Part shown: positions 33,721-46,892 of the stretch, in pieces
Position numbering within the stretch: position 1 is the stretch's first letter
Layout: the number at the start of each line of letters is the position of its first letter
Origin: Conoideocrella luteorostrata
Lineage: Eukaryota > Ascomycota > Sordariomycetes > Hypocreales > Clavicipitaceae
Direction of reading: 5' to 3'
Length of the DNA stretch: 64,000 bases
Assembly (NCBI GenBank): GCA_032433595.1
Contig: JASWJB010000108.1
Coordinates: forward strand, 1 to 64,000
Translations under genes and position numbers: made by a program
The notes under the pieces: model-generated
The model's input: the letters and a program-made list of their open reading frames with translations, nothing else
Databases searched by the model: none
Told to the model about the DNA's origin: nothing

Positions 33721-36472
33721 GTGTGGATGGGCGGGGTCCGCTCAACGAGCCGTATAATTTTTCACCCGGATGAGTTGGAGACGCGTACAGCATTATTTTC
33801 ATCTTATTCGCACTACATACTTACGGTTAGGGCTCTCTATGTGCGCCAAACGTTTACAAGGCCCAGCAGATCAGGCTTGACATGAGTTACGGTATAGGAT
33901 GAGAGAAGAGTCAAGGAAAGCGATGCATCTCTATCGAGTTACTGGTCAACCTGAAAGTGAAATGGTCCTTGTTTTCGAGCCCATGCGATCACTGTTTACA
34001 ATCTTGGGGCTGTGCTAGCATTTACAGCTTGTAGTTTGATAGCTGTAGCCATAGCCTTGCAGTTGCTGACATTCCGTCCATTGCTGGGGCTATGCTGCAT
34101 GTCTGTATCAGGACAATTAACGGATGACTACGGAGTACCATAACATGCTTCTAGGGCTTCTCTCAACGAGTCTGCCTCAAGCTGTATTAAGCCCTATTTG
34201 AATCTCTCCTAAGTCCTTTTCTTTTAAAAAAAAAATGAGAAGTCCAAGCAATTAAACGTTCAACTGATAGCTACTACTCCAAACAAGTCACACTGTTACA
34301 ATATATTGGGGCTGATGATCCCCAAGCCTGCTGTTTACTCGAAGGTGTACCGAGTACTCCGTAGGTTACTAAAACTACCGTCTCTGCAGACGAGCTGATC
34401 GGTAAAGCCCTCGCAAAGACGTGTACTTTGAAATACCTGATCCCGACATTTTTATTTACTTTTGGAGACGAGAGAGTGCGCCGCGCCTGCCGGTAGCAAA
34501 TGAGTGACTGAAGATCCTCCCGACACAGCAGAAAGTACTCCGTACTGGCTGCTGGGTCCGAGTTGTCTCGATTTATGGAGTACTAGTACACTACATCAAT
34601 TAAAGGAAGTCTCCGCCCCCAGTGCCATCCCGCCCACTCCATCCACCCACGCACCCACCCCCTGGTCGTCACAGCCCCAGTCAGCTGCGTCGAAGAACAG
34701 CTGAGGGTGGAGGATACGTGCACGCTCAGGCTGTCGTCAAAACTGGTCTCGGACGTCAGCAAAGCCTGCTGTCATCTGATGGTGCTGCTTACTATGTTCA
34801 TGACAACACAATGTGCTGAAAATAGCATCAACGACGCGACGTCGCGCAGCATTCTATTGTGAGGCAATGCGCAGGTAAAGGACTCTGCAGGGTCCTGCGC
34901 CCCGTACTATATACACATGACTATAGTAACAGTGTTTCTCGCACGGCCGGTGTGACGCGTTGAGGAGAAACCTTTCAACTACAGAACTGCAGGCAACTGT
35001 ACGGAGTACCGTACAGTTGTCACGAGCAGGACCCGGGCCGGCCAAGCTGCTGGCTACTCGGTAGAGAAAACAAGCCTTTTGTCCCGCTCCTTGCTGCAGC
35101 GACAGGTTACCGGGGCGTGCCGTTGAAACACCATCCACAGGCTAACTAATAGTACCCACCCGCACGGTAAAATACACACTCGGAGGAAAAGGGTCTGGAA
35201 TAGGATTGACTATTGTACGGAGAAGGTAGTATGTACGCAAGCAAATTAGCACAGTAATGATATAACCAGTAGGGAATAATGCAGTATGTGTGTGAATGTA
35301 CGGAGTACTCCGTACCGAGTATTTTATACTAGACGTAGCCATTCGTATGCATTGAGTATGCGGCATAAATTAGAGTGTCAGGGTACTCCGTACACACTCC
35401 CATTCTGTGTACGGAGTACTCCCACCCGACTTCTCCATGTCCATGAAACAGACGAAAAACGAAGTTTTAGTGCTGCCTGTTCATGCTTCATGACGCCCGT
35501 GCCCGTCGGCCGAATATCCATCCTGAGCGATGCATTGCATCGACACCCCTCCAGCCCGCCTCCTTTTTTCTGCGTGGCCGGGCATTGTGAACACTCCAGG
35601 GATCTACGGGGAGGATTGTGTAGTAATGAATTTCCTTTTGCCTGCGCGTCATGTCTTTATGTATTCAACGAGTCTGTCTCCGTACTAGAAGTGGGTACGG
35701 AGTACTAAATCGTGTATTCCTTGCCCTGGCTGCCAGTAGAAAGCACGACGACATCATGTTATTTCCTGGTCTTTAATTTCTGGCGTTGGCGTCGTAGAGA
35801 TTTGGGCCCGCGCATGTCGCTTGTGGCGTGTTTCTTCACTCCTATGGTGGCGTGTGGTCACTCGATTAATGTGCCACTGCGTGTGATGCAGGACCATACA
35901 TTTGGGGAATATACAACTGCTCCGTACAAAGGCCGTGTCTGATACGACGAAGTAGTTATTGTACGACACGGGAGGATGTCGCGTGGATGTACCAGTAACA
36001 CTCCGTGCTCCGTACAGTAAAATAGAGTAGGAGTACAGAGTACTCCGTATCTAGATCTGCATTGTCAATGCAGCGCTAGATCACGCGTTTTCTAAAACTG
36101 CCGACGACGTGCATTGTGTCCGTCAGTCATGGCGCGTCGAATCTTGATCTACCTACTCCGTACTCCGTACGTGTAAGTCAATTCTGTCTTGCATACTCCG
36201 TACTCCGTACGGAGTATTGTACTGTACTGTACGGAGTACTTGGTCTGACTATTTGCCACAACTTGATCAACTGCATTAATTACTACATGTCCTAAGACCG
36301 GATTCACCATTTTTATGTTGCGATCAAGGACAAGGACGGTGACAAAGAATGCACAACTCTGATGTTTGCTTTCACGCATGACATGATATTATACCCCCAC
36401 GTGCGTATCGCAGAAGGGGGGGGTTCACATTACTATTATCATTGTACTTGTATCATTCTAATGTTGTACATT
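33721..36472. other. Gene desert dense in TACTCCGTA/TACGGAGTA motifs
   Basis: 2.75 kb with no supportable coding region. Copies of the 9-bp motif in one or other orientation occur at about 34128, 34353, 34535, 35000, 35215, 35299-35316, 35383, 35410, 35694, 36037, 36154-36170 and 36194-36240, several in tandem or head to head. Related degenerate forms (CTCCGTGCTCCGTAC) lie near 36000-36015. Otherwise the DNA is unremarkable. Confidence 0.55.
36154..36240. repeat. Tandem/palindromic TACTCCGTA array
   Basis: TACTCCGTA units overlap by one base in direct tandem at 36154-36170. From 36194 two direct units run into an inverted one, making a palindrome. A GTACT-rich spacer and another TACGGAGTA follow (to 36240). 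This is the densest cluster of the dispersed motif in the window. Confidence 0.85.
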
Positions 36473-38115
36473 TCATCTATCATCCCATCTCGTCCTACTC
36501 ATGATAATCGGCCTGGCAGGATCCCATGGCCCTCTAATCTCATTCTTGTACTTTTGCAGCCCAATCAGCCACCAGCTGCACCCTCCCGTAGCTAATGCCG
36601 AAATCATAACGCTGAAAATCATGCCCACAATGCCGCTCTTCCACGGCCATCTACCTTGTTTAGCATCCCCGAGAACCATGCCCACCCCCAATCCAGCACC
36701 CAGCACCAGAAGAGCCGTCTGGAGAACATGATAGCGCCAGCTCCTATGGCGGACATGTCTTCGAAATACAGGATACAGCCCAAAGACTTCGATGCTGAAC
36801 AGGGTCAGGCTGAAGACTTGATTGGTCTGGAGCAGACGGCTGGCCAGCACCGTCGACGCCATGAGCGCAGCGTTTGTGGACAGCGAGGCCGGAAACTTGG
36901 CGCCCACACCACCGGAGTAGTCGAAGAAGAAGATGTTGATAGCGAGCAGCCAAAAGGACATGGCCCAGATAGAGTCGCTGGAGGTAGACCGCGTCAGAGA
37001 CTTAAGGATGGGAGAAAGGCCCAAGAGCGTGGAGTAGATGAGTAGGGCAGATTTGATAGTGCCGAGACGTTGGTGGGTGCGGTTCTCGTCAAGAGGCATG
37101 AGGAGCTCGTTGTCACGGAACTCGGTGCTCGATTTGGGGGTAAGGCGAGTGCTGCCGCTGCTGTTGTTAGACGTAGATGAGAGCATGGTGGCTGTTGATG
37201 ATGACGGCGCCAAGCGTCCATTGGATGTTGTATAACCATTGCCATGAACCTGTAGGTTTGTAGTCGAGCTTCCTGCTGATACCGACGCTGAGGGTGATAC
37301 ATGTGCCGCAGACACGGCAAGCGTAGACGGCGGAACGGTTGAAGTAGCTGGTAATGACTCAACTCTCAGCGGGTGAGGCGGCCTCCTCACGCTACCCGCT
37401 CGATTTCGCCTTCGCAGACTGCCCGTCCGGGTTATCGGCGCTATAACTGGAGGTGTAGATCCGATACCAGTTTCGGTTCCTGCTACCGCCGCTGCGGCAG
37501 CCTCGTCTTCCTGGTCTTCCTCCTCGGATACCCATCTCTCCCACAGGATCCAGCCCAAAAAGGTCCCAAAACTGCTCCAGCTAACCACCGAAACGGGCGA
37601 TACGCGTTCCTGGAATATGCCCACGAAGCAAACGATGAAGATGATTACGGAACAGACATGTTGGAGAATGACAGTCGAGTCCGCGAACAGGGGCCAGAAA
37701 TCGTAGGGTTTAAGTCGCGGGTTTCGTTGGAGGTTTTCGAGAAAAGTTGCTTGATCGGTGTAGTTATCTGGAACTGTTTTTTTGGGAGGGGGAGGTTGCA
37801 AGTCAGCTTTTCGACGGGAAGGGCCTTCTTATCACTCAATATATTATGCTTTATAGGGACGGTCCTACATGATTGTTTCACCCACATGAGCTTCTTCCAT
37901 GCCCTCTTCCGTCTGCGACTCCTGCTTCGTTCGCCGCCCACGCCTCTCTCTCTCATGCCAGACGCGCCGTCGGCATGGCCATCGAAGTCGCGGGCTCGTC
38001 GGGGCGGCGAGAGGTTCGCATCGTGGGGGGAGAGGTGGGAGCGGCCGAAGGCGTTGAAGGTTGCGGCGTGGCTGAGTGGTGGGAACGGGATTTCGTCATC
38101 CGTGGGTGAGGGCAT
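36473..38115 (-). CDS. GPI2: GPI2/PIG-C, subunit of GPI N-acetylglucosaminyltransferase
   Basis: Exons 37869-38115 and 36473-37773, 515 aa from the ATG at 38115. Gpi2 belongs to the ER membrane complex that transfers GlcNAc to phosphatidylinositol, the first step in GPI-anchor synthesis. The N-terminal 60 residues are hydrophilic, then RSRRRKRAWKKLMWVKQSF leads over the intron into PDNYTDQATFLENL and the conserved KPYDFWPLFADSTVILQH. Hydrophobic helices follow, then a poorly conserved Ser/Thr-rich cytosolic loop (about 185-310), then five or more helices, and the family's end motif GPWDPARP. The Ser-rich loop is longer than in yeast (Gpi2 is 280 aa), as is usual in filamentous fungi. Confidence 0.93.
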
Positions 38116-41100
38116 AATTCGTACCGTTTTCACGAACCCGCATTAAACGGTTTATAGTTTTCAATGCGGATGCACATTTGACGGGGATGATATGGAGTCA
38201 GTTCTTGATGAACACACTGGTGATGCTTTTCTCGGACGGTCGCAGCCACTGAACTGGTCGATGCTGGGCTCGAAGCTCGACGGCTTTTCCGCGGAGAAAC
38301 AATTGGAGAGGAAGATCGGCACTGTGCAATACTCCGCGCCTACCCTAGAGCCGCTGTGCAATCACAATCGACGGGAATTGCGTCACAATATAGATGGAAT
38401 GTCACCGGGTATTACCATTGCAGTGAGCTGCTCCATGCAAAGAGGGTACAGTGTCAGAAGCAGACAAGCAGTCATCATAACTATTGGAAATCGCACCATC
38501 CAAGACATCGATCAACAGGATGGTTAGGTGTGAGCCCCCCCGGATTTAAAATTGTTGAGGCATCCAACCAGAGCAAGCGGATTGACAAAACTCACATGAA
38601 CAAAGCACGATAGTTAAAATAGCCCCAGCAAGCCACCTGCACTCCAAAAGCTGGGGCGTCTGCTCCGTACCTCCTACACAAGTACAGTCCTCATGCACGT
38701 GGGTGAAGGGCACATCTTCCACTTGCCTCGTTGTGTACCTTACACCACTGGTGCAGCAAAATGCCAACTAAAACTCATAATCCAGGCTAACAAATTTATT
38801 AGTTCTGCAGCAGGATGTCAGCCTCACAGCCACGAGCTCATACAGATCGGCGGCAGCCTAGTTCCTTACCCTTCGCGGACCAAGCCGAGCCAAAATGAAC
38901 AAAGAGCATCAGTCAATTATTTGTGCGCTTGACTGGGTACCAGCACCAAGTAACTAGTGCACACTTGTGCTGGCATTTGAATACGGGCATGCACTCCGTG
39001 CGGATTCATTCACTCGGTCTGCCCTGAGTCTACTGAACTTGTCGATGGGGCCAAAAAAGCCCAGCCGTGGTAACGGCGTTCGAGGCCCATCAAGAATTCA
39101 TCGAAACTCCCAATATTCTACACCGAGCGGAGAGGTGGCCAAAAGCACTGCGCCCAATAAACGGCCATGGTGGCATTTGCCCGTAAAGTATCACGCACGT
39201 GGCTCCTGTCAAGTTTCGAAGAACACCCACACAAGAGGTTGTTTTGGAATTGTCTCCTGTTGTGGAACATTCAATAATTGTACGTAACTACACGTTGGTC
39301 ATCACACAATTACGGTACAGTACAGGTCTATTTCCATTCCCGACTCAGTTCATTGCTGGTAATGATCGCCGGAGCGCGTTTCGACCGCCATGTTTCATGG
39401 TCTTGACAGAGGGGGCAGTCTGATGCATCCCGCGAGCGGACCGCTTCTAAGATTGGAATGGTGTTTCAACACTACTGTCCTTCTGCAAAAGTAAAGACGG
39501 CGGAATTACTAGGTTGTTACTCCGTACAAACCGATGATTCGCATTTATTCACAGGATGTATAGATTCTAACTTAACGGACGGAAGTTAAAGCCAGAACAA
39601 GTAAAAGTAAAACGTCCCGCATAATACAACAGCTGCTCAGGCCACTACTCGGTATGCTGTTCGTTTCATGAAGATTACGGTACCCGAATAGCGGCGGCGC
39701 GCATATACGGAGTACATACTCGATAATGATTGGCGTCGTTGAACACCATGCTGCAGACGCACATCGTCATCGGGTTGGGAATTAGTTGCTCGACCCAGGA
39801 TCAATTTGCGCTCCCAAAGAAGCGTAATTTGAATGATGTGTTCGTTGACGCGTGACTTTCTACCAGCCAAGAAACGGCAATAGCCCACGCGTCTCGTACC
39901 ATGCGGGCGGTTCTTCTGTCGTCGGGACTCGTTATCGGTTAATATATTTGCATTTCGGGGAGGTTATTGCAGAAGGGTCTGGCCTTTTTGGTGCGTGTGA
40001 ATGAGTGAGGCGTGAGAAGTGTGGTTGGTTGGGTACTTATGCAGGTGGGGACTCGCTATGTTTTTTGGTAGTGGTTTTGCTGCCGTCCAAGCCATCCATT
40101 CATCCTCGCGGTGGGTAGTGATGATGCACAGGAGCAGAGTTACAGAAGGAGGCGCGCTGCTGCGGCTGTGCTAGTACCACCCCGTTCGGCTATCCTCCGA
40201 GGAACTTGGAACGACTAGGGTGCAGCTATGTACTTCAAAGGTACGGAGCATAGGTGCCGTATTGAGAGGCTGTACTCCGTGCTCCGTAAAGCCTTCCATT
40301 CCAAGCGAATAGGTCGAAATGATGACTCGCCCCATGAAATATTGACATTTATTCCGTTGGATGACCTTTTTGTTCTTCAATTTTTCCTCTTAATATTTTA
40401 CAGCACCATGGAAGAAGAGCATGGCTTGCGATTGAAAAGGAAGTACACTACGGAGTGACCTTAGCACAGACTAGGGATGGACACCAAGCTTTGTGGCGCC
40501 CGCGAGTTGACCCACCGTCACGAGCCAAACGCATTGTGATAGGGAAAGGCGTTTGCAAGAGGTAGCTACGGACGGGGCAACGGGGTTCTAGATGCACACC
40601 TACTTAAAGACATACTTTTGATTAGCTACTACACTTTTCGAAGCAAGCGAAGTTCTCTGTGCTGCAGTGATATCATAGTTGACGCCCTGATCGGCTTCTC
40701 CAACAAAATAAAGCACTTCGTTTCAAGTCAACGACTTAATGCACTGCATTGTTACAACCAGAGAAAGTTTAGAAGGTCAGTGAGCATGGATGCAGTGGAT
40801 GTTATGCAATGCGTACTTACTCATGCTGAACATCGCTACGTCCTCCACAACAACATGCTAAAATGAATGAGCCTTGATCTCTCTGTCCAATGCGATGTAC
40901 TCGTTGGGAGTGCTCGTTGGGAGGCCAGTGCTAGTTGGGAGGCCAGATAATATTTTTACATGTAAAATGTTCAAAATTGGGTGGGATCGACATGTACTGT
41001 TGGTAGGGCTGTCATAACATGTGCGCATTTCTTAGACGCAACCACTCTTCTCCGTAGTCCGGTAACACGCTGTGGTCAATCAAATCATGACGAATCCCAA

Positions 41101-42762
41101 GCATCCATCTATATGAAGAGCAAAGATGAGCCATATCGTGAAAGCGCCGGGATCATGACATGTGCCATCTAACCGTTCCAACTCTCACAACGTTAACCCT
41201 TATCTACACAGTAGACTACAATATCGTCGTCGTACTCCATAAAAATACTCGGTAATTAAAGCAAATGAAATTCGCGCGCCGTTATACGTTTATTGCGCCG
41301 CACATTATCCACAAGCGGTGTCTTTGCACGGCAATGCCTTGCCGCTCCAAAATTGACATTCTTTCTTTTCTTGCCGCGATAGATCCCTGTAGTAAGCGAT
41401 CGTCAATCCCTTCCCTCCCTTGTGTCGTGCTACTAGTACGTAGCCGTAGTAATGGTGCGGCGGGAACCCGCGGCGCTACTACAGCGGCGAGAGAGTCCCG
41501 CTTCCATTCGGTCACTTTCCATGCCCATCCCATTAGGATTTTGCAGCATTGCAAATCGTTGCCGCAAGCTCCCCGAGACTAGAAGTAGGCTGAGCTGAAT
41601 GCATGGATGCGAGACTGGAGATAACCGGGCTGAGTGTTTGTTGGCCGGCAAGTGTCAGATTTATCTAAGGATCGTCTCAGCTTGGGCATGACCAGATACC
41701 ACACAATGGCGTGCATGCCAGTCTGGCATGCAACTGGGTCTCGTCAGAGCAGTCTAGTCATTACGGCGAAGCAAGCTGTACGGAGTACTCCGTGGGAAGC
41801 GAAGCTTTTTGGCATGGTGATTAATCAATTAACGGATGGGATGGGTGGGCTTGAGAAAGGGTTCTGGTCTCCGTACCAGTGCGACTTCTCGGCCCCCCCA
41901 AGTCCCCAGTCTGGTAGCAAGCCCACAGGTAATTTCTCATGGGGAATCGCTCACTGCTGTACTCCGTACTCCGTAGTTCCTGTCGGATTGGACCCTCCCT
42001 CTCGTCAAGTCATGGGCCAGCCTGAAGGTCTGCCTCCGCCTCCGCCTGCTCCCTCCTGCTCCTGCCCCAGCGGCGGGTTAGTTAGTAACTAGTCAGTTAG
42101 TTGGTTGGTTCATACCTCCTTCCGCCATCCATGTCTCCTCGTTCTCGGCACCCCATGGTCCGTCCGCCCAGTCCAGTCCGGTCCTTGTTCTTCACACCCC
42201 AGTCGTGCCAGACAATTAACTAGTTACCTAGTAGATGCTGCAAGCTGCATCCCCAAGGCCCCCTTCCCTCTTCCATCCAGCCTTATATCTCCTACGCCTG
42301 GCCCATTCGTTGGACCATTCTCGCTCGTATGCTTGACTCTCTTCTCTTTCTGTCTTGACTTGATGTGCCCATCGTGGTGTCTGTCCCATCCTAGAAAATC
42401 TCTATACTTTATCAAGGCTTTCGGGGTAGAAATATTAATAATAGTCGACTCATTTAAAGCGCAACAGCGGCTCTTCACCCTCGACCAACCCGCCGGTTCA
42501 CTCACTTACATTTCCCGTTGTGTTCACTTCGAAGACATCCGCTCCCGACGTTCACCGACTTATCGTCCCATATTCAACTATTGAATTTTTCCCATAGGCT
42601 CGGACCTGGGCCTCGTAAATCAACCATCTCTATTGGATACCACCTGCTTACCTATCTGGCAAATCCTTTCCCGCGGACAGCATCTTCACTCACCAGCGCA
42701 AACACCATTTCCATCTCATCAATAACTCTCATATACTATAACCACAACCAACCTCGGGCAAA
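38116..42762. other. 4.6-kb gene desert
   Basis: No coding model is supportable. TACTCCGTA-family motifs lie at about 38663, 39518, 39707, 40239, 40274, 41779-41794 (head to head) and 41960-41975 (tandem). Only short overlapping open frames without domains are found. The right end (about 42100-42762) is pyrimidine-rich and suits the promoter and long leader of the small membrane protein gene at 42763. Confidence 0.5.
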
Positions 42763-43414
42763 ATGAAGGTCCTGCTGCCTCTATTCTCCCTCGCAGCCCT
42801 CGGCTCAACCTTGCCCACGTGGCACCAAGGCCCCATAATCTCCGACGACGACACCCTCATGGAACGTCGGGATATGGTCAAAATAGAAATCGTGCAAGCC
42901 CACTCGCCATTTACTAATACAGTCGTCACGAAAATCACAAAATACGCCTCTGACGCACGGGGGTTTCTCAGCGAATCCTTCAAGGGTGCCGTGGCGGACA
43001 GCAACGGTGAAGTCGCGTTTGTTTCGTATGGCAAGAAGATGGCTCCTTTTATGACGGGCAAGATATCGGGGACAGGTCATCGTTCTCATCACCGACACCG
43101 AATCTCTCTTCTAGGTTTCAGGAATCGGTTGGCTGTGTTTATTTTGGCCTTTTCATTGGTTTTGGCTGTTGCTTGTTCATATTTTAGAAGGTTAGTGACT
43201 CTCTTTGATGTTTCGCCGTTTTGCCTAATTGCACATTGCTGCGCAATGAGTCAGTGGTGACGGGTGGAAAAGACTAGCTGTACTGACTATTATGTGCAGA
43301 ATCTATGTTGCCTCTTTGCAACCACAGGAAGCAGATGCATATGCGCTCGAGTCTGTCCTCTCAGAAAAGGGCAGGTCTCACAATTCCAGGACAGATGAGA
43401 TGGCACAATCATGA
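42763..43414 (+). CDS. Small signal-peptide protein with one membrane helix, unknown function
   Basis: Exons 42763-43190 and 43300-43414, joined at GTTAGT/CAG in phase 2, giving 180 aa. Start context is good (AAAATGAAG). Residues 1-17 (MKVLLPLFSLAALGSTL) look like a signal peptide. Next comes a polar segment of about 100 residues with TVVTKITKYASDARGFL and GEVAFVSYGKKM, then a basic patch (GHRSHHRHRISLLGFRNR). A membrane helix (LAVFILAFSLVLAVACSY) follows, with a polar cytosolic tail that includes the second exon. A predicted topology is type I with a short tail. I do not recognise the family. Without splicing the frame would end at 43260. The spliced version keeps an open frame to a clean stop, which supports it. 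Confidence 0.65.
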
Positions 43415-44520
43415 TTCAATGCAACCAAGAATTGTAAAGGAAAAAAAAAAACATTAAGGAGAAGATCATTCCTCCTAGTATGAGATTGGATATGCAATCA
43501 ACAGAGGTTCGATTTATTCTCGATGGCTTGAGACGAGTTACTTCACTACCACTTAGCATGGCGTTTTGGGGCAACTGGACATGAAAGAAAGAATTTTGAG
43601 ACTTATATCCACATATTATTTACGTTCGTTTAACAATCAGATCAGATGTTGAATAAATAACAACAACGCTCGGGTACGCTAATCGCGCGAGAGATGAAGA
43701 ATGACTCTTGCCGAACTTGATCATTGTGACCACTTTTATGACAGCATATAACACAACCTCCCATCAAACGCCGATTAAAAGTCCCTCTTGTGCTGGCTGA
43801 GAGCATATGCACCTCTCAAGTTGAGGGGGCATCATGTCTAAAGACGGATCGTTGGGAATGCATCGAAAGACCATTCTCCAGCAGCTGTGTCCAAAACGGG
43901 TGCGTTCGGCTATGAAAGTTTTGCTCATCTCGTAGTGCTGTCTTTAGATGTATCCATCATTGCACGATAATGATGCTGTTCTCCCGTCAAAGTTCCGATC
44001 TCGTACTCTGCACATCTATCAACCAGAACTCGCGGGGCAGACAATTCTCAAAAGGTCGACTCCTCTGGCACGACGCCGTCGGTTCTTTACAAATGCAAAC
44101 TAGAGATGACATGGTCAGCTACCTGAAGTTTACTTTCATGAATAGAGAGGCCGGCTGATGGATTACTGAGGCCCACCGTCTGAGACCTCCTTCCATGTTT
44201 GATGCAAGGGGCTTGTTTGCCTATCATAGCCAAACCGGACGCAGCTTTAAAATTGCCAAGACAGTTAATTTTTTTTATCCGCAACTAAATAGAGTTTGAA
44301 ACATTACCCCGGATCGAATTTAACTCATCAACGGCTAGACCGTGGCGAGGCCGGCAATCGATCGCGAAACCGTCGTCGGTGGCATTTTCTCCCGCTGGTT
44401 ATGTCAGCTGACATGTAATGATAACCTCGGCTTCCGAGCTCATTGTCTGCTGCCAACTCGAGCCTTGGCTATTCTACTAACAGTTGGTGTTTGCGCGATA
44501 CGACTAAAACTTTTATCAAA
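43415..44520. other. Intergenic region
   Basis: 1.1 kb without a recognisable gene. A poly-A run sits at 43441-43451. The short frames at 43970-44158 and 44342-44674 carry no domain. Confidence 0.5.
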
Positions 44521-45582
44521 ATGGCCACGTACGAGACGGCCCAAGACCAGTTTGTCATTGTTGGCGATGTTAGATTTGCATATCGGCGGCTTGGCCGGCT
44601 GTATGGCACCCCGTTGGTACTTCTCATGCATTTCAGGTTGGCATACTCTTCCACATGACGCTCATTTTCCCTGATATAGAGCTGGCAATATGCTCTTACT
44701 AACGTGCTTTGCGTCATGCAGAGGCACAATGGACCATTGGGATCCTGCATTGATCAATCCATTGGCGGCCCGGCGGCCCGTCGTGTTGATTGACAACTCT
44801 GGAGTTGGCCGGTCACAAGGTGATGTTGCTAAGACCTTCGCCTGTTGGGCAAAGAATTACATTGACGTGATTGAGACGCTTGGAATTCGGCGAGCCGATG
44901 TGATGGGCTTCTCAATGGGCGGATGCGTTGCCCAAGTGGTTGCCCTCAACGCTCCTAAGCTGGTGCGAAAGTTGGTTTTGTGCGGCACCAGCCCGAGCAC
45001 AGGAGAAGACGTTCGGCGAGCACCACTTGGCCCATTTAATAAGCTCAAAGCCGCTGTAACTGCAGAAGAGCATCGAACAGCGTTTCTGGACACCTTCTTT
45101 CACTCTTCAGATACCAGTCAGGCCGCGGGAAGGGCCGCCTGGGATCGTATCAACAACAGTCGACCTAACAGATCAGATTACGTTGGTGCTCAGAATTCTC
45201 GCAAGCAGGCTATTTCATTCGCAAAGTTTATGGACCCCAAACAAGCCAAAAACGCATCATTCGACCGATTCCATGAGCTTCAGATACCGGTTCTCATAGC
45301 TAACGGTACGATAAATTGGATTTGTCAGTTGTGGCAGGCCACAGGACAGCGAAATGTTTGCCCATCTCACCATTGAAGCTAATTGGCGTTGTAGGTAGTA
45401 ATGATCTTCTTCTGCCTACCGAGAACAGTATCGTTATGTGGAAGAAGTTGAGGCATGCGAACGCCCAACTTCACCTTTATCCGGATTCTGGTCATGGCTT
45501 CCTGTATCAATACGCTGATTCATTTTCAACTCTTATAAACGATTTTCTGGACAATGACGGAGGCAGGGCAGGCCGTCTGTAA
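44521..45582 (+). CDS. Alpha/beta hydrolase with Ser nucleophile
   Basis: Exons 44521-44636, 44722-45305 and 45395-45582, giving 295 aa; the frame closes exactly. Fold landmarks: V-R-F-A-Y-R-R-L-G near the start, the oxyanion-side segment RGTMDHWDP, then LIDNSGVGRS, the nucleophile elbow G-F-S-M-G-G (Ser near 121), the acid Asp in SNDLLLPTEN and the catalytic His in DSGHGFLYQ. This is a complete triad in the order Ser-Asp-His. It belongs with the broad serine hydrolase group of esterases, lipases and perhydrolase-like proteins; substrate unknown. No signal peptide, so probably cytosolic. The HG motif usual before the first loop reads HFRG and is split by intron 1. Confidence 0.85.
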
Positions 45583-46892
45583 AGGCCGAACTTTCAGCCG
45601 ACAAGCTGTCTTCAGATGCTGGTTACATTATAAATCGGAGACAAAGCAGAACCATGCTAGCGGTTGCGCCCTTGCTATCCAATATGTACTTCATGTCCAG
45701 GCATGGTGCAGATGGAATACTTTAGACAAATATGCGTATCTTTGATGCAACTCTGATTGGTCCTCAGGCAAGATGCGTATGCAATAGAGCAGAGGGGCCC
45801 AATGGAAAGACATTTTGCAGCGTGTAAAACCTGCCCTTCTCTGACATAAGAAACAAATAATGGGACAAGATGCAAGGTGACTGTATTGTAGGTGATAAAC
45901 TAACCGAAGTGCGCAAAAACGGTCAGGGATCTTGGTAGAATCGTCAGCATGACGCTGCACTCTTCGGCAACGTGGCAGCCCGATGTTCCAGTCCAATGTT
46001 CTAGCATCGCTGGCGCAGGTTGATTACGGTCACCTCGACCATACCTTGCACCTGCAGCGGTCCCATCGTATGGGCGGTGACAACGCGGTATTCCTGGCTT
46101 GCCGCAAGGTTAAGCATTTGTGAACTTGGCACCCTGGCCCTCACTGCCTGTCATTGGCCGCAGACACACTAACATTCAATGGACAATCTCGTGAGAGAAG
46201 AAGGAATAGGTGCGGGATCGTGGAACGCCGACGCCGCGAGATTGGCATATCGACGGCGCCGATGGTTTGCACGTTCAAGCTCCATGTCGTGCTCGCTATC
46301 TGGCTCCTCTTATTTCTCCATGCAAGTGCTCTGGGTCAAGACTTAGTTCATCACATGGCTATACACTTCGCACGATGCAAGGAGGTGAAGTTTGATCCGA
46401 ACTATACCGCCCATTGGTTTGTCAACTTGTTGGCGGAGTGATCAACGCCTACATGATGCAGCTAGCCGCCGGGAACAGACCATCGGTGAAGGTCAGCCTG
46501 GTCCGGGGTGGAGCGGTCACGGTGCCATCTCTGGGCTCTCCGTGATGCCGACGATGGCTTCACGAGAGTCAGCTACCTTGTGCCTAGTAATATTTCTGGA
46601 GACTGCAAAGAAATTGATCCAGACCGCATATGGCTCGGATTCGCCAACAAAGGAGCACGATGGCGTTGTGGTTTCGCCGGAGGACGAGTAGCGGCAGGTC
46701 CTGCTCCATCGCGCCACGCCAGCGCCCCCCCCCCCCGGTTCAGTTCTTATATGGTATGGCTGACGCCAGAGTCCCGACAGTTTGGTTCGGGCTAAAATAC
46801 ATAATTATCGTTCATATTCTCGAGGGCGAGCCTTTCATACGTTGGCCGCCTTAGACACCAAGCAAGGCTCATGAGACGCCTAATATCATGAG
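45583..46892. other. Intergenic region with possible coding debris
   Basis: 1.3 kb. From 46261 a frame starts MVCTFKLHVVLAIWLLLFLH, which looks like a signal peptide, but it runs into a stop at 46439. Further frames up to about 46800 (for example FTRVSYLVPSNISGDC) look protein-like without matching a family I know. This could be a broken gene for a secreted protein. I cannot join it into a model. A run of 12 or so C lies at 46727-46738. Confidence 0.35.

Noticed and set aside
35299..36240. Regular repeats resembling a CRISPR array or transposon inverted repeats
   Set aside because: Units are 9 bp, spacers irregular, the genome is eukaryotic, and no coding body lies between copies.
37373..38146. 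257-codon plus-strand frame
   Set aside because: Antisense to GPI2 coding sequence and its intron; the minus-strand product is clearly conserved.
43079..43118. Possible short intron in the 42763 gene (GTCATC...TAG)
   Set aside because: At about 40 nt it is below usual fungal intron size, and the frame is open through it.
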